A DNA stretch of 64,000 nucleotides from Spironucleus salmonicida (Eukaryota > Fornicata > Diplomonadida > Hexamitidae): NCBI GenBank assembly GCA_000497125.2, contig CM035320.1:1447197-1511196 (forward strand), read 5' to 3'. The notes beneath the pieces are model-generated. The model did not search any database. It was not told the DNA's origin and saw only the letters and a list, made by a program, of their open reading frames with translations. Both the position numbers and the translations under genes were made by a program. Below are positions 12,894 to 26,400 of the stretch, one piece after another (position 1 is the first letter of the stretch; the number at the start of each line of letters is the position of its first letter).

Positions 12894-13742
12894 ATGTTAA
12901 TCTTATTATGTTAAGTACAACCTATATTTTATATCCCAAGTAGCCTCCTAGTTATTAATTTACATATATAAACTAGCCAGTAAGATGAATCATTTTATAG
13001 TGTATCGTATAATAATTAAAACGTCACGTTTCGTTCTTTTTAACAAGCCTAATAACACATAAGTGATAATTTTCCCGAGCAATTTTGTTGGAAAGACTGC
13101 TAGCAATCTTAAATAATAATAAATGCTCCAATACATGATATGTAATTATTTGTTAAATCAATTTATACTATTTGGGATTTAAACTTAAATTACGACATTA
13201 TTTACTAAGAGAATGAATAAAGAAGTATTTAAGTAAAATCAATGTAAAAGTAATATTGTGATAATTTTAACTAATGCAAGTAAAAATTAAGTTATCTGAT
13301 AGAAGTATTAAAAAAGGAAAAAACAATTATGTAAGTCAATGATAGTGAAAGGTTATGGATAATATAACTAACTGGATAAAATAATATGGTTTTTGAGAGA
13401 CTGATATAAAATTATGATTATTTCTACTTCTGCAAAGATTAATAAGGGCTTTGTTCAATATAGAATAACGGAATTATTTTATAAAACTCAAATAATACTA
13501 CCTATAAATTAAATTAAAAAAATATATCAGATCTCAAAAATAGTATATAATCTCCATTACAAGTTGAAAGATCAATGTCGTAATTTGTTTAGAAATTTAT
13601 AGATAGAATGTAAGAATAATATGCAATCGAGAAAAAGAAAAATTATGCTTAAATTAATGGCTGGTTTTTCTTTTATTGGATTCTTATTATGATAGGTTTC
13701 AGCTTAGCAATCATTGTGACATTAAAAAATTAACTAAAGTGA
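12894..13742 (+). CDS. Single-pass membrane protein, unrecognised
   Basis: 282 residues. It opens with a hydrophobic MLILLCQVQPIFYIPSSLLV segment that could be a signal peptide, continues with a Cys-containing, Asn/Gln-rich domain, and ends with one strong membrane helix (WFFFYWILIMIGFSLAIIV) and a short basic tail, so a type I topology is likely. Just before the helix lies a charged helical stretch (RMQEQYAIEKKK). No family recognised. The frame is open for over 300 codons from a TGA at 12792. Stop lies 6 bp from the stop of convergent VPS29. Confidence 0.65.
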
Positions 13743-13748
13743 TAATAT

Positions 13749-14492
13749 TCAATCATCAAATTTTTCCTCAGAACTACTTTCAGCAATGTTTTATTCCGTT
13801 TACTATCTCAATTCATTTATTCCACTTATTTATTACATAGGAGTTAACGAAATTTATTATGAATCAACTTATAAAATTTGAGTCTGCTCAGCATATTAAG
13901 AATCTTTCTAATCTTGTTCTAATTAATCTTCATCTTCTTCAAACTCTTCCTGGATCTCCACTATTCCTTTGATGTATCCAATTTTTATTTCTTCAATTTC
14001 TAGTTTATCATTTATCTCCCTATACAAATATACTGTTAGGCTTTTGTTTTTAAATAAAATAACGGCAAAACCAGGGACCTAATCAACACCAGTCAAGCTA
14101 CCTGATTTAACAATCACCAAATCACCAAATCTTTCAACACCTAATTATCCACTAGTACACAGAACGTGGCATCGATGTTGTTTTGCAAAGTAAGATAACT
14201 ATTTTATATCATTCTATGGCACCATAGAGAAACCATTTGTTACCGTGATATTTAAGCCTTAAAATGCTCGAGAGTCGTATGGTAGAGATGAAAAGTCGTC
14301 TGCTGGACCTTAGCAATACAATAAATTGTCTGAAATATCTTTTAATATAGATATAGATTCTTAAGATGTAAAATTACCAGTACAGACAGCTGCTTGTACG
14401 TTACTTTTTGAAAGTTTAGAGCTGATTGTATCAGACAATGATGCAGCACGTGAAGGAATAAACAGATCACCTGTGACTAAAATAGTAGTCAT
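13749..14492 (-). CDS. VPS29: Retromer subunit VPS29
   Basis: 247 residues. The N-terminal 180 residues match the VPS29 metallophosphoesterase fold: start ILVTGDLFIPSRAASL (family: GDLHIPHR), VCTGN after it, then GPADDFSSLP and CTSGQLGVERF in the place of SGHTHKFEA, and SGSLTG for NPGSATGA. The catalytic His of SGHTHK is replaced, as expected for a family used as a protein-binding scaffold rather than an enzyme. The last 65 residues are an acidic, Gln-rich tail absent from typical VPS29 (about 185 residues). Role: cargo-recognition complex of retromer, endosome-to-Golgi recycling. Confidence 0.9.
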
Positions 14493-14673
14493 TTGATTTA
14501 TAATGATTTATGATATTATTGTATTAATAGAATAATATTATCAATATATTATTAAAATAAATAATATTATTATATCATTTAATAAGTTAATTTTTTAATG
14601 ATTATCATATTTTAGTTTTATTAAAATTACACAAATGAAAAGATAAATCAATATAGATATAAAAAACAAATCA

Positions 14674-15120
14674 TCATCTTGTATCTCTGCAAATTAAGTA
14701 AACTTTTTAGCCATATTTAAATTTGCTTACTTACTCAACATCACATGTCAATACAAGTAGTAAACCACCAAATGATATACTTAAATTGACATTATTATCT
14801 TTTAACTGAACAAATTCAAAAACGGTTCCACACATAGCATAATTTACATCAGGAATAGCTTTTTGAATTAAAAATTCCCCACCATAAGCCTTATCTGAAG
14901 CCTTTAACGTTTTAGTATCATCAACACGTAGTTCACAGCAAACAGAAAGGTTGGTGGATGCATCAATATTACAAATTTGAGGGAATAATTTATCATGAAC
15001 ATCTAAAATAGCTGTAGAGGTAGAAGATTCCATTTCAACTCTAGTTATACAGTCATACTCTTTGCTACAATCAATCACATTTTTCACTGTAAATTTTGCT
15101 GTAAAAAGAGTCTTCTCCAT
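14674..15120 (-). CDS. RPB8: RNA polymerase subunit RPB8 (RPABC3)
   Basis: 148 residues, the normal length of the subunit shared by RNA polymerases I, II and III. Family features: N-terminal strand LFTAKFTVKNVI, DCITRVEMES (family D-x-V-S-R-x), AILDVHDKLFP (family LDVN-x-x-x-YP), MCGTVFEF (family MYGKVYR) and near the end SFGGLLLVLTCD (family SYGGLLMRL-x-G). The last 20 residues (KYGQKVYLICRDTR) correspond to the terminal strand and use a TAA for Gln. Located immediately upstream of VPS29 on the same strand. Confidence 0.93.
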
Positions 15121-15680
15121 GAATGAAGTGAAAAATAAAATAATTATTATAATTATATAATTTAATCATTAAAGTTTAAATATTAATTTTGATATTTATA
15201 TATAATAATTGTAAACGTGAGAAAATTATTAATTATATTTGAGTTATTGACCAACTCATTAAGGCATTTTTATTATACTAGTTAATTTTTACGATTTCAT
15301 CTTTCCTAGCTATATTTATCGGCTAAAATATTCTAGTATCGTGGCTATGTTTTAGAATACATATTTCGTTTTTATTAATAGTTTGCTTATTTATTTATAT
15401 CACCAACTTTAAATATCTTTATGATACATAGTATATGCCTTTAAAATTTTATCTTTTCTGATTTTCTATCTTGCCGCATACAATAAAATATACATGCAGC
15501 TAATTAAAAACAAACAAGCAAAGTAATATTTATATAAAATCACTTACGTTTTAAAATAAGTTTTATTATATATTAATAACAATGTTAATTTGTTATAAAT
15601 AAGCTAAATGTATTTATAATATAGAATATGATAAGTAAAATATGCATTATATAAACATATTAGAAACGAAAAAACTATTT
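15121..15680. other. Intergenic, 560 bp
   Basis: Between the RPB8 start and the SANT-gene stop. A plus-strand frame of about 150 codons is open but lacks an early ATG and almost lacks Asp and Glu, so I do not call it. The RPB8 promoter should lie in the first 100 bp (run of TATAATTATAAT-like sequence). Confidence 0.5.
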
Positions 15681-15959
15681 TCATTCTTCGTTAAAACTCA
15701 TGAAAATACCAAACGATGTATCTTCATGATAAATATCTTTAGATACTATTAGTTATGTAGCTGTCTCCGGTGCAATGTTGATAGATTTACCTTTTTCTCG
15801 ACGTTTTATAGTTTAATGATAATGCACTACACACTATTTCTTGGTCCGCGTCGGTACTTAGTTTGCTACTCTAGTCCAATTTATCCACGATATATCAACA
15901 GTTGATAATGCATTCATAAGTTATGTAGTTTCACTTGAAGTCCAATTCTCTTGTTTCAT
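15681..15959 (-). CDS. Small Myb/SANT-domain protein
   Basis: 92 residues. A single Myb/SANT repeat occupies residues about 4-55: NWTSSETTQLMNAL, then ISWINWTRVANQV and TKKQCVVHYHQTIKR, giving the spaced aromatic residues and the Q-C-x-x-x-Y third helix. The basic KRREKGK that follows could aid DNA binding or nuclear import. Likely a transcription or chromatin factor, target unknown. The only in-frame Met upstream of the domain is at 15957. The coding sequence ends at TGA 15681. Confidence 0.8.
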
Positions 15960-16142
15960 CTTATGGAACGGGAATCTATAAAATGCATAAATTATCTCTA
16001 ATTAAAGTATATATTAAAAATAGGAAATTGACGTATACCACAACAAACTCCACTTCTAATATTATATAATAGTACACACTTATTACTATATTAAACTTTT
16101 CAAGATTAATTTTACACAACGTATACAATACCATAAGAATTA

Positions 16143-16778
16143 TCACAAAGCTTTCCAGATATCTTTGAACATGAGAACATCATCATCCCTAATTTCCTGA
16201 ATATCCATAGAAATAGCATCCGTAAAATTGTCATTGTCTATTTCTTATTCAGCACTTATATCTCTTGGTTCAAGAAGAATTTCCATTAATGTCATTCCCA
16301 AAAAATGTTAGATATTATCTTCATATTCTATAAGAATTACACTCAAAAATTCTTAAAACTCTATCTCTTTTATGTATAGTTAGTATTCTAAAAGCTCCAA
16401 TATACATAGTTTGGCTATAGAAATTCGCTATGGTATGAAACCAGTTATCTTACTTAGATGTAGTAACTTTACGTCTAAACCATACATATCACATGCAATA
16501 CTATAACAGCATGCTAAAATCAAAGGTTTTGATGATTTTCTATTATTTAGTGTCTTAAGAACATTTTAAGTATATAGCAAAGCTAAGATTAAGGAAATTC
16601 TTTAGTTGATTAAACTAGAAAAACAGCAGGTAAAATCAAGAAATTCATTATCATCTGAAATCATTTATACATTATTAACTATAAATTCTGCAAATTTTCT
16701 TGTCGGCATGCATTTAATAATATCCAGTTGTCGGAATAAGACTGGATTTAATTAGTCTTCTTCTGTGTAATATGACAT
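16143..16778 (-). CDS. Cyclin-box protein
   Basis: 211 residues. The central part fits a cyclin box: KPLILACCYSIACDMYG, then LSKITGFIPQRISIAKLCIL and ELLEYQLYI, that is, the small-residue helix of cyclin helix 3 and the helix 5 leading into the L-x-x-L-x-x-x-L/I motif. N- and C-terminal tails are acidic and lack a recognisable destruction box. Cyclins activate CDKs, but TFIIB-like or other cyclin-fold proteins cannot be excluded. Stop TGA at 16143. Confidence 0.7.
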
Positions 16779-16908
16779 TTATTAATTTGTTAGAGTAGAG
16801 TAGTTTAGCCAAAATGAAATATATAAATTATTATGTTATAATAAACATATATATTGTAATTATGTTTATAAGTATTAAAATATATTAATTTATTATGTAT
16901 ATTAATAA

Positions 16909-19900
16909 ATGCAAAGATTATCAGAGTCTATGGATATATTGTTAAAGGCATTCTTATAAACAGACTTTGGTGGTGAGTTAACTCCAGTACTATCAAAATA
17001 TGAAGAGTCGTTTTAGAGATAATAGCGAGAAGAATTTGCAATAGATTTTTATCCGACTTTATATTCAGAATTTTTACCAATAATGGTTATTGATTAACCA
17101 GTATAGTAATATTATCCGCCTGTGAATATTAAATAAAATCTTAGTTTATAAAATAAACTTAAAGTTTAAAGGCCTTAATCTCATAAATCGAAAGTTATTA
17201 AAAAATTTACATAAGTAGAGTTTAAGCTAAACGAGAGCGAATTAGATGAAGGCTAAAATTATCCAATGTATCCTTCTATGACTTAACAAAAAAACTATAT
17301 GCCATTAAATCGAATATAGATGAAAAATACGTTACCACTACCATTAGTTTAACCAGATAGATAGTTGGAAAAGTCGACAAATTACGATGTAGAATTCGAT
17401 TTTGATGAAATAGAAGCAGGTACAATTTTTCTTTAGAAATTCTGTAAAATGTATTTTATAAAATGTAATTACCATAAATAAAAATAATCTGCTTTGTTTA
17501 TTTAACGATTATTCAAAGTATTTAATTAAAGAAATTAATTTTTAAAAATTTTATATGATAAAACAGCCGAAAATTAGGAACAAGGTATACTATCGTAACA
17601 AAATGGGTGTAAAACAGTTATGTAAATAAGCTCTGAAATAAAAATACGCAATACAGCATGTTAAAAATTTTTTACTGAAATTTTTGCATATACTATTCCT
17701 AAAAATTAATTTTTCTTCCCAATTGAAATGTCAGACTTGTATTCTGTATTTTGGGAAAATAAATTTGAAAAATAAATTATTTCCTCCCTCAATATAAGCG
17801 AAAGTAAGCCTGAGCTTGAACCAGTAAGTAATGTATTAAAATTAAAATTTAATTTTCATGTAGATCCACTTATAGACTATTTCTTAGTTTTATCTCCAAC
17901 AGTTGATGCTTTTAGGGAAAGTTATAGATCTACTGACGTTTCACCAGTTTTAAGTACCTTATCTTTAGCATCTGGTTCAATGGCAGGTTCTTTAGTAATA
18001 TTATGCCGTAATGAAGTAAAAATAGCATACCCGCAATAACTACTACATATTACTGCACCAATTTGTATTATCAATGTACTTGAGGAGTATGATAATATTT
18101 AAAATTTAAGTTTAAATGAAGTTGATACACTGTAATTATTTTTGAGCAATGAAAAAGCTTAAACTAAATTTCGTAAATTTAAAAATACTTTATTTCTTTA
18201 AAGAAAGAACTTCAAAAATAGATATGTGTAATTAGGTATGTTGACATCAAATTTTTATACCTTTAATCCGATTATATAATAAAAATAAATTAAAATTTTT
18301 TCAGAAAAGTTTAAAATTCCATTGTTGTTTAATGATCCCATCTAAACTAATTCGCTATATCTTGAAATATAAGATTACTTAGCTTAAAATTCAGAATTTT
18401 TTAAACAGATTGAGATAAATGATTCTGATTAATTATAATAAAATGAATAACGAGTGCTTGTTAGAGGCCATGGATTCCCAGATTTATTATAACTTTCACA
18501 TTCTTCTATAGATTCGTATTTAGTATAAGTTAAAAAGGTTACTAAAATTTCAAGAGAAATGAGTTCATAGCTACCAACAGGAAAAAAATCAAAACGTGTT
18601 CTGACAATGTCTGGACTTAGAGCAAGAGTAGCATCAAAGGATTAATAAAAAGCAATACAGTAATCTGAGCCAGATAGAGATATATAAATTGAAGTTTATG
18701 ATGGTGACTTTTTTATTGATGAACAATCAGTAGAAAGTATCAAAATAATGGGTGATTTACCGGTAACTAATTTTAACAATGAAGAACTTAATACTATAAT
18801 AACTATACAAATGAAGGCTTTACTCCCAATCAAAGATGTGGATCTGATTGATGATAATATTAATGAAAGAGTTACAAAGCATATACTTAATAAAATTTCA
18901 TATGATTAACTTACCATTAGAAACCCATAAAATTATAGACTAATGTCATTAAATATGGAACTTTTTAAATATAAAATACGTCAAGAAATTATTACTCAAA
19001 AAACAATTGAAAAACAGATATTTGGTAAGAAAGAGACAGCCATTATTAATTTTAAGAGTCTTGATTAGTTTTAACCTCATGTTCCTGATTAATTTGAAAA
19101 TGAAATTTATGAGTAAGTTGAAGAAATTATAGAAGAAAAACTGTCTTATACGTCATCATTGGTTATTTTTATTGAGAATAATAATAACTCTGATATTTTA
19201 ATTACATATATAACATCTTCTTAAGATATTATTGAGCGTAAACACTCTATTCCATTTAGATCTCATGGTTGGGTTTTTCCTGCCCCTATTTCTATTTTTA
19301 GTGATTTAAAAGCTGCTGCAATTCCAATAATAAATTTGCTTGTTAAAGATAATTTTTGTGGATATGCTACTATATAATTTTTAGTAGGTCCAAAAATTGA
19401 GCCTTTTAATGTATTATTTGGTATAAATTAACATTTGTTGTAATTTTTAAGCATTTAAAAGATATGCAGTCTTAGATTTGATTAAATAACTGGTATGATA
19501 TAATAACTTGATAAATTTGGAGTTTCAACTAAAAATATAGATTAAAAAAGTATTTTATGTATTGATATTTGTCATGAGTTAATTAGAAGAAGTAATATTT
19601 AACAACTTAAAAATCTAGTTTTAAGTAAATTTGCATTTGATAATATTGATAAAATAGGATGGTTATATGATTGGGCAGATGATATTTTTGCTATAAATGT
19701 AGGAAACAATCTTGATATATAGAAATAGGAGGCTAATAATCTTGTTAAAACTGTTTTAAAAGTTTTACATGCCTAATTTTCAAATGCTGTAACAAGTATT
19801 AGTTAAGGTGTAGATAGGTTCAAATAAATGAGTTACCAGTAGATACGAAATGTAGAAATGGGTAGTAACTGTATTGGTATATTGAAGAGTTTAGAAATTA

Positions 19901-19917
19901 GTAATAATAAAAAGTGA
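16909..19917 (+). CDS. IQCH-like protein (IQ motif plus ATP-grasp-like region)
   Basis: 1002 residues, close to animal IQCH (about 1030). An IQ-like helix (SALFIQRLFKVFNQRN) lies near residue 200. The C-terminal half resembles the degenerate ATP-grasp fold of IQCH: IERKHSIPFRSHGWVFPAP, DLKAAAIPIINLLVKD, and GYATIQFLVGPKIEPFNVLF. IQCH is a calmodulin-binding protein of ciliated cells; this assignment is by eye and the ATP-binding residues cannot be confirmed. Gln is mostly TAA/TAG throughout. No neighbour forms an obvious operon-like unit. Confidence 0.6.
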
Positions 19918-20285
19918 GAGTATTTTATGTTAATATATGTATTTCATCATGGAATTTATTTTACAAATGAGTTTTACCTAGTTTATTATGTTATAGTTTA
20001 AGTTAAAATATATATTAATTAGTGTTTCCATTCAAATGGTAATTGCAAGTTTTTTAGTAGATTAAAATTACAACATGAGTGATTAGGTTGGTGTTTTATA
20101 ATGCAGCTGAGGAACCAATTCAAATGTAATTAATATAACTAATTTTATACAAATATTATATTTTAGTAATATTGTTTATATATTAAAAATTAATAATCAA
20201 AGTTAGGGAGAAACAAATATTAAATTTTAAATATATAATTTTTATAGTTACCCTTTCATTTTCATTCCTCCATTCCATTAAGACT
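19918..20285. other. Intergenic, 368 bp
   Basis: AT-rich spacer between the two plus-strand genes. A 50-codon frame starting at about 19927 has few acidic residues and no recognisable pattern, so I do not call a gene. It presumably holds the 3' end of the upstream transcript and the promoter of lysyl-tRNA synthetase. Confidence 0.5.
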
Positions 20286-22202
<1,917 letters not shown>

Positions 22203-23408
22203 TCACTCTTGTTTACACTTTTTAGCCAAAATTCGCCCTTACTCAAACAGATAGTTAAGTTGTTCATCATTTGCCTTACACTTGAATTAAAAACCACCTT
22301 TGTCATAAACTTCACATTTGCAGTTTTCAAGCTAAAGAACTATCTCGTTTAGTGCCTTCCAATTCCAGCCTCCGTTAACAAATCCGTATGCAAGTTTTCC
22401 CTTAAGAAGTGTGAGACCACGCAAATAACCTAAAGCTCCGTCGATAAGTGGCATCATTCCACTATTGAACGTTGGAGATGCCACACAAATTCCTGCTGCA
22501 TCATAGGAATGGAGGGCGATTTGAGTGAGGTTTGTGGCTTTGACATTAGCTAATACAACTTAGAAATTCATGCTTCTAACTCCTTCTGCAAAAGATTTAA
22601 CTGCTTTTGCTGTGTTTCCATACATTGTGTCATAAATAATCAAAATTTTATCTTTTATATGCGTTCTATTCGCATATGCATTATACTCTTCTAACGGATA
22701 TTTTATAAACTCATTACGCCAAGATAGCCCATGTGCTGTTAAAAGATATGAAACTTTGAGGTTTTTCAATGAATCTATACATTTACGAATAGGTCCTGGA
22801 AATGGTCCTAAAATGTTAGCTATGTATTCACGCAATAAGTGCATAACTCGAGTTAACGGGAGTTCATCCGCCCATCGGTCACACGATGCTATATGTTAAC
22901 CAAACCCATCATTTGTGAATATAATTTCGTCGTATGCTGAATATGTCCACATAGATTCTGGCCAATGTAACATTGTTTAAGGAATGAATTTTAATATTCT
23001 TTTACCTATTACTAATTCTGAACGTGCATCAATTATCTGAAAATCTTAATGTTAAATTGTTGGATACATTTTAATGAGGTAATCTTTACATTTCTAATTA
23101 CAAACTATTGTTGCATTTTAAAGATAAGGTACTAAAATAGGAAGTGCAGATGTATGATCACCTTCTGCATGATTAATAACAAGATATTTTATAGCATCTA
23201 ATGGAACTATTTATTCAATACGTGTAATTTATTCCATGCTAAAAGGAGCTTTCACCGAATCAATAATTGTAGGAAACTAATCTAAAATTAAGTATGAGTT
23301 ATATGACGAACCCTCTGCAGTATCATAACCATGAAATTTACGTACCGACCAGTCTGTAGCTCCTACAAAATAAATATCTGGAAGCATTTAGTTTGTTGAA
23401 GTCTTCAT
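22203..23408 (-). CDS. A-type flavodiiron protein (oxygen reductase)
   Basis: 401 residues. Reduces O2 (or NO) to water with two irons and FMN, protecting anaerobes from oxygen; Giardia has a close counterpart. Metallo-beta-lactamase part: H80-x-E82-x-D84-H85 (NHAEGDH), His148 (LHWPESMW), Asp167 (TNDGFG) and His226 (AHGLSW), that is, the full diiron ligand set. Flavodoxin part from about 254: FMN phosphate loop [11 protein letters not shown], then ASPTFNSGM and [10 protein letters not shown]. No rubredoxin or NADH-oxidase extension, so the electron donor must be separate. Start ATG at 23406. Confidence 0.95.
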
Positions 23409-23471
23409 TTAAACGAATACAAAATAAACAATTAATACTAAAATATATAATAATAATAATAATAATAAAAG

Positions 23472-24587
23472 TCAACCCATGAAACTATCTACTTAGAACT
23501 TCCAAACACCATTATTTGGATCATATTCTATCAATCTACCGCCATTTTTACCAGTAATTTCAGAAATATTTCTAGTATAATCCGCCACATCAGCACCTGG
23601 TGGACATTAAATTCCATATAAAGTAACTTCTGCAGGAACGTTGAGTTAGTATCCTGTTTGCTAAGTGAAAGTCAGATTGCATAACTTCCAGTCAATAGAA
23701 ACTACAGTGTCAACATTGACATTTGTTAGATTGACCGGATATAGAAATCTGAGACTACCAACTAACTAATTATTCTCATATTTGTAAACAGCGAAATTCT
23801 GAACCTACTAAAGTTATTAATCTGTATAAAGTTGCAACTATTAAATACTCGGGAAAGTGGTGTAATTAGAACACAGTGGTGCCCTAGGGTTGATGAAGTC
23901 TACATGTTGTTACATAATGTTTACTTAGTGAACGCCAATCTAACCAAAATTCTAGTTAGCCTTATCTACGTGGAAATCAGATTAAAAAGCAGAATTTTAT
24001 AGCTATGTTACCTAAGAATGGTCAATTTACGACATGAAAGTAGGTGCAGCAATCTCCTGTGACTTCTGCTGCAACAGTGCTGATTGAAGCGAATCCAGAA
24101 GCTTTTTAGAATTAGGTGAGTTGGGAGGTTGTTGTTATTATTATTACTATAACTGGCTTCCCGTCATGTCCTAACGCATTTTCTCAAGCAAAGTTCCAGT
24201 ACGCAATGAGCGTGAGTTATCAAGAGCTGTTTACAAAAGATTTAGTTAGTCAATAGAAGTAATGCCAGGAGGAGGTTACAACACTTAATTTGGTTACTAA
24301 GTACCAAAAGGGTTTGGAGGCTGGCCAAATGATGTTTGGGATTGTGTACCAAAAGGTTGCTAGGTCTATCCGAAAGAGGGAATAATTGATTGCTAAGGTT
24401 AACCCCAGGCAGCTGTAGCTGGTTGCTATTGGGCCCCCCAACCTTACTATTGTTATTGTTGCTATTGTGCAAGAAATTGAGGGCAAGTGCGTTAGATGTA
24501 GAATTCTGACAGAGAGAATACTTATGAGTTGTAAAGATTTTATTGTGGTTATGGTACCTACGGTACCATTGCTTGAGGTTAAGCCAT
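23472..24587 (-). CDS. NUP98: Nup98-like FG nucleoporin
   Basis: 371 residues. The N-terminal third is Gln/Pro-rich with FG repeats (SFGQ, PFGTQ, SFGQPPNPFGTQ), the disordered mesh that binds transport receptors in the pore channel. A helical linker follows (QLNLLQTALDNSRSLRTG). Residues about 240-371 match the Nup98 autoproteolytic domain: NFAVYKYENNQLVGSLRF, PVNLTNVNVDTVV, LNVPAEVTLYGI and IEYDPNNGVWKFQVDSF. The protein stops right after this, and the HFS cleavage triad is absent (FQVDSFMG). Eight consecutive Gln near residue 47 are written with mixed TAA, TAG and CAA. The opposite strand shows short shadow frames only. Confidence 0.85.
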
Positions 24588-24661
24588 GTTATTTAAATTA
24601 TTTCTGAACATTCGAAATTTTAAGTTATATTATAATTTATATAATATTTAATGTAATAAAA

Positions 24662-26116
24662 ATGAAAAGGTAAATATTTCCAGTATAGGTTTAAAAATCT
24701 GTTATTGGTAACTAGGATTAGGCAAGTTCAAATATATAATCTAATGTGAAATTAGCTCCTAAATAACCTTAAGAAATAATCATTTGTTAAATCTTAAAAA
24801 ATAAATTAGGATTTTATTTAGAAACTATTCATTAAATAGACGATTAATAGATCCCAATAGCCAAGTAGAAATTAGAAGATACCTCTGATATTGATTTTTA
24901 ACTTATTGAACTCTAAATTCATAAATTATTTATTTCTAAATGTAGATTATAGACAGTTGAAATCTCATAATTTTCTAGCCTAATTTCTTTAGATTTATCC
25001 TTTAATAGTCTAACTGAGCTTCCATTGTTACCTTACTCCCTTTTAAACCTAAATATTAAATCTAATAATATAATTAATATAAATTTACAAAATACTAAAC
25101 TAAATTAATTAGATATATCATAAATGTATCCAGTCATTACTACACTTCCTTCAACATTGAAGACGTTAATTTTATCTAATTTTTAGCTAAATATAACAGA
25201 CATATCATTTCTTAGTAATTTAGAGTCCTTATCGCTCAACTAATTAGATATAAATTCGCAAAAACGTCTATAAGATGTTTGTAAAGAAAAAATAAGTATA
25301 TATAAATATAACGAGGTTCAATTTGAATCGAATTTTAAACTTAATCTTTTTCATAACCCAACAGAAAAGTAATGTAAATTTCCTCAAAATTTACTCAAGA
25401 TAACTGCCAAAAATTGCTAAATTATAGATTTCAAGCTAGGTAGTCTTTAAAAGTTATAAGAATTAATTATTGATTCTAATACTATCTACTGTGACGATCT
25501 AGAATTACCAAAATGTTTGTTGTCGCTATCAATTAATAGCTGTAATATAGATTCGTTCGACTTTAGAAAGTTAAATTTAATAGAGATAAATGCTTCAAAT
25601 AATGTTTGTAAGACCTGCTTAGTACCTACTAATATTTAAAAACTAAATTTGTCGGGAAATATTTTCCTAAAGTAACTAAATTTTCCACTTTTTAATCTTA
25701 CACATTTGAATTTGGAAAATTGTACGAAACTATATATCCAGACGGAGCAAATTGGTAAAAATATAAACTTCTTAAACTTGTCTAAAACTAGGATCCGCCA
25801 CATTGATATCAACATATATACAAACTTACAAACCTGTATTCTACGGAATAACTCGCTCGATTATATGTTCGTGTACAAAAAGCGTAAAAGCAAAATAGAT
25901 GTCTCTGGTACAGAGTTTAGACTCACACCCATCATTATTAACTCATCTTTAAGTGGACATAGTGCAGAAAATTCAGTAAAATTCCCTATCAATTGCCGGC
26001 GTCTGCTCCAAAATCATGAGATCCTGCGTAATGACTCTGCTATTGCACGGCGTGCTGAACTGGTGGTCAAAATCACTGATTTACAGAATAAATTATAGGC
26101 CTTAATTGATCAATGA
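24662..26116 (+). CDS. Leucine-rich-repeat protein
   Basis: 484 residues. Short LRRs run from about residue 95 onward, with L-x-x-L-x-L/I-x-x-N phasing (SLISLDLSFNSLTELP, LNLNIKSNNI, LNLENCTKLYI, NFLNLSKTRIRHI). A helical tail with basic and acidic residues ends the protein (AELVVKITDLQNKL). No signal peptide or membrane helix. LRR proteins are abundant in diplomonads and serve in binding; no partner is evident. From about 25830 to 26100 the base composition becomes GC-richer, with CAG/CAA use and almost no TAA/TAG. TATAATAT lies 22 bp before the ATG. Confidence 0.85.
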
Positions 26117-26120
26117 TATC

Positions 26121-26285
26121 TCACTTCTTACTCACTTTAACATCTCGTGTGTAGGTAGTGGTGTTGTGATGAGTATTTCTTGTTATATCTTCTGCAACAT
26201 TCGTGACCTGAGTTATTGCTGAGTTTTGCTATGGTGAATGTTTAGCAGTATCTAAATAGTTTTAAAGATGATAATGGCCATGCAT
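26121..26285 (-). CDS. Possible small protein
   Basis: A 54-residue frame rich in His, Asn and Thr (TRNTHHNTTTYTRDV) ends at TGA 26121, 4 bp from the stop of the convergent LRR gene, a spacing seen for many true convergent pairs here. The frame stays open upstream toward 26400 but has no further ATG, so the true start is unclear. It may instead be a fragment or non-coding. Confidence 0.3.
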
Positions 26286-26400
26286 ACCATGGATAGAAGT
26301 ATAAGCGTGGGAATTAAAATCTTCATGCTCATAAGATTTGTTAGTAAACCTAGTAGGATAAAATATATTATTATATGATTAAAAGTACTATAGGTTTAAA

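Noticed and set aside
15250-15730. Plus-strand frame of about 150 codons
   Set aside because: No ATG near its beginning, composition unlike accepted genes, and it runs into the minus-strand SANT gene.
24242-24486. Overlapping short minus-strand frames with start codons at 24472 and 24486
   Set aside because: They are other-frame readings of the Gln-rich FG-repeat part of the Nup98-like gene.
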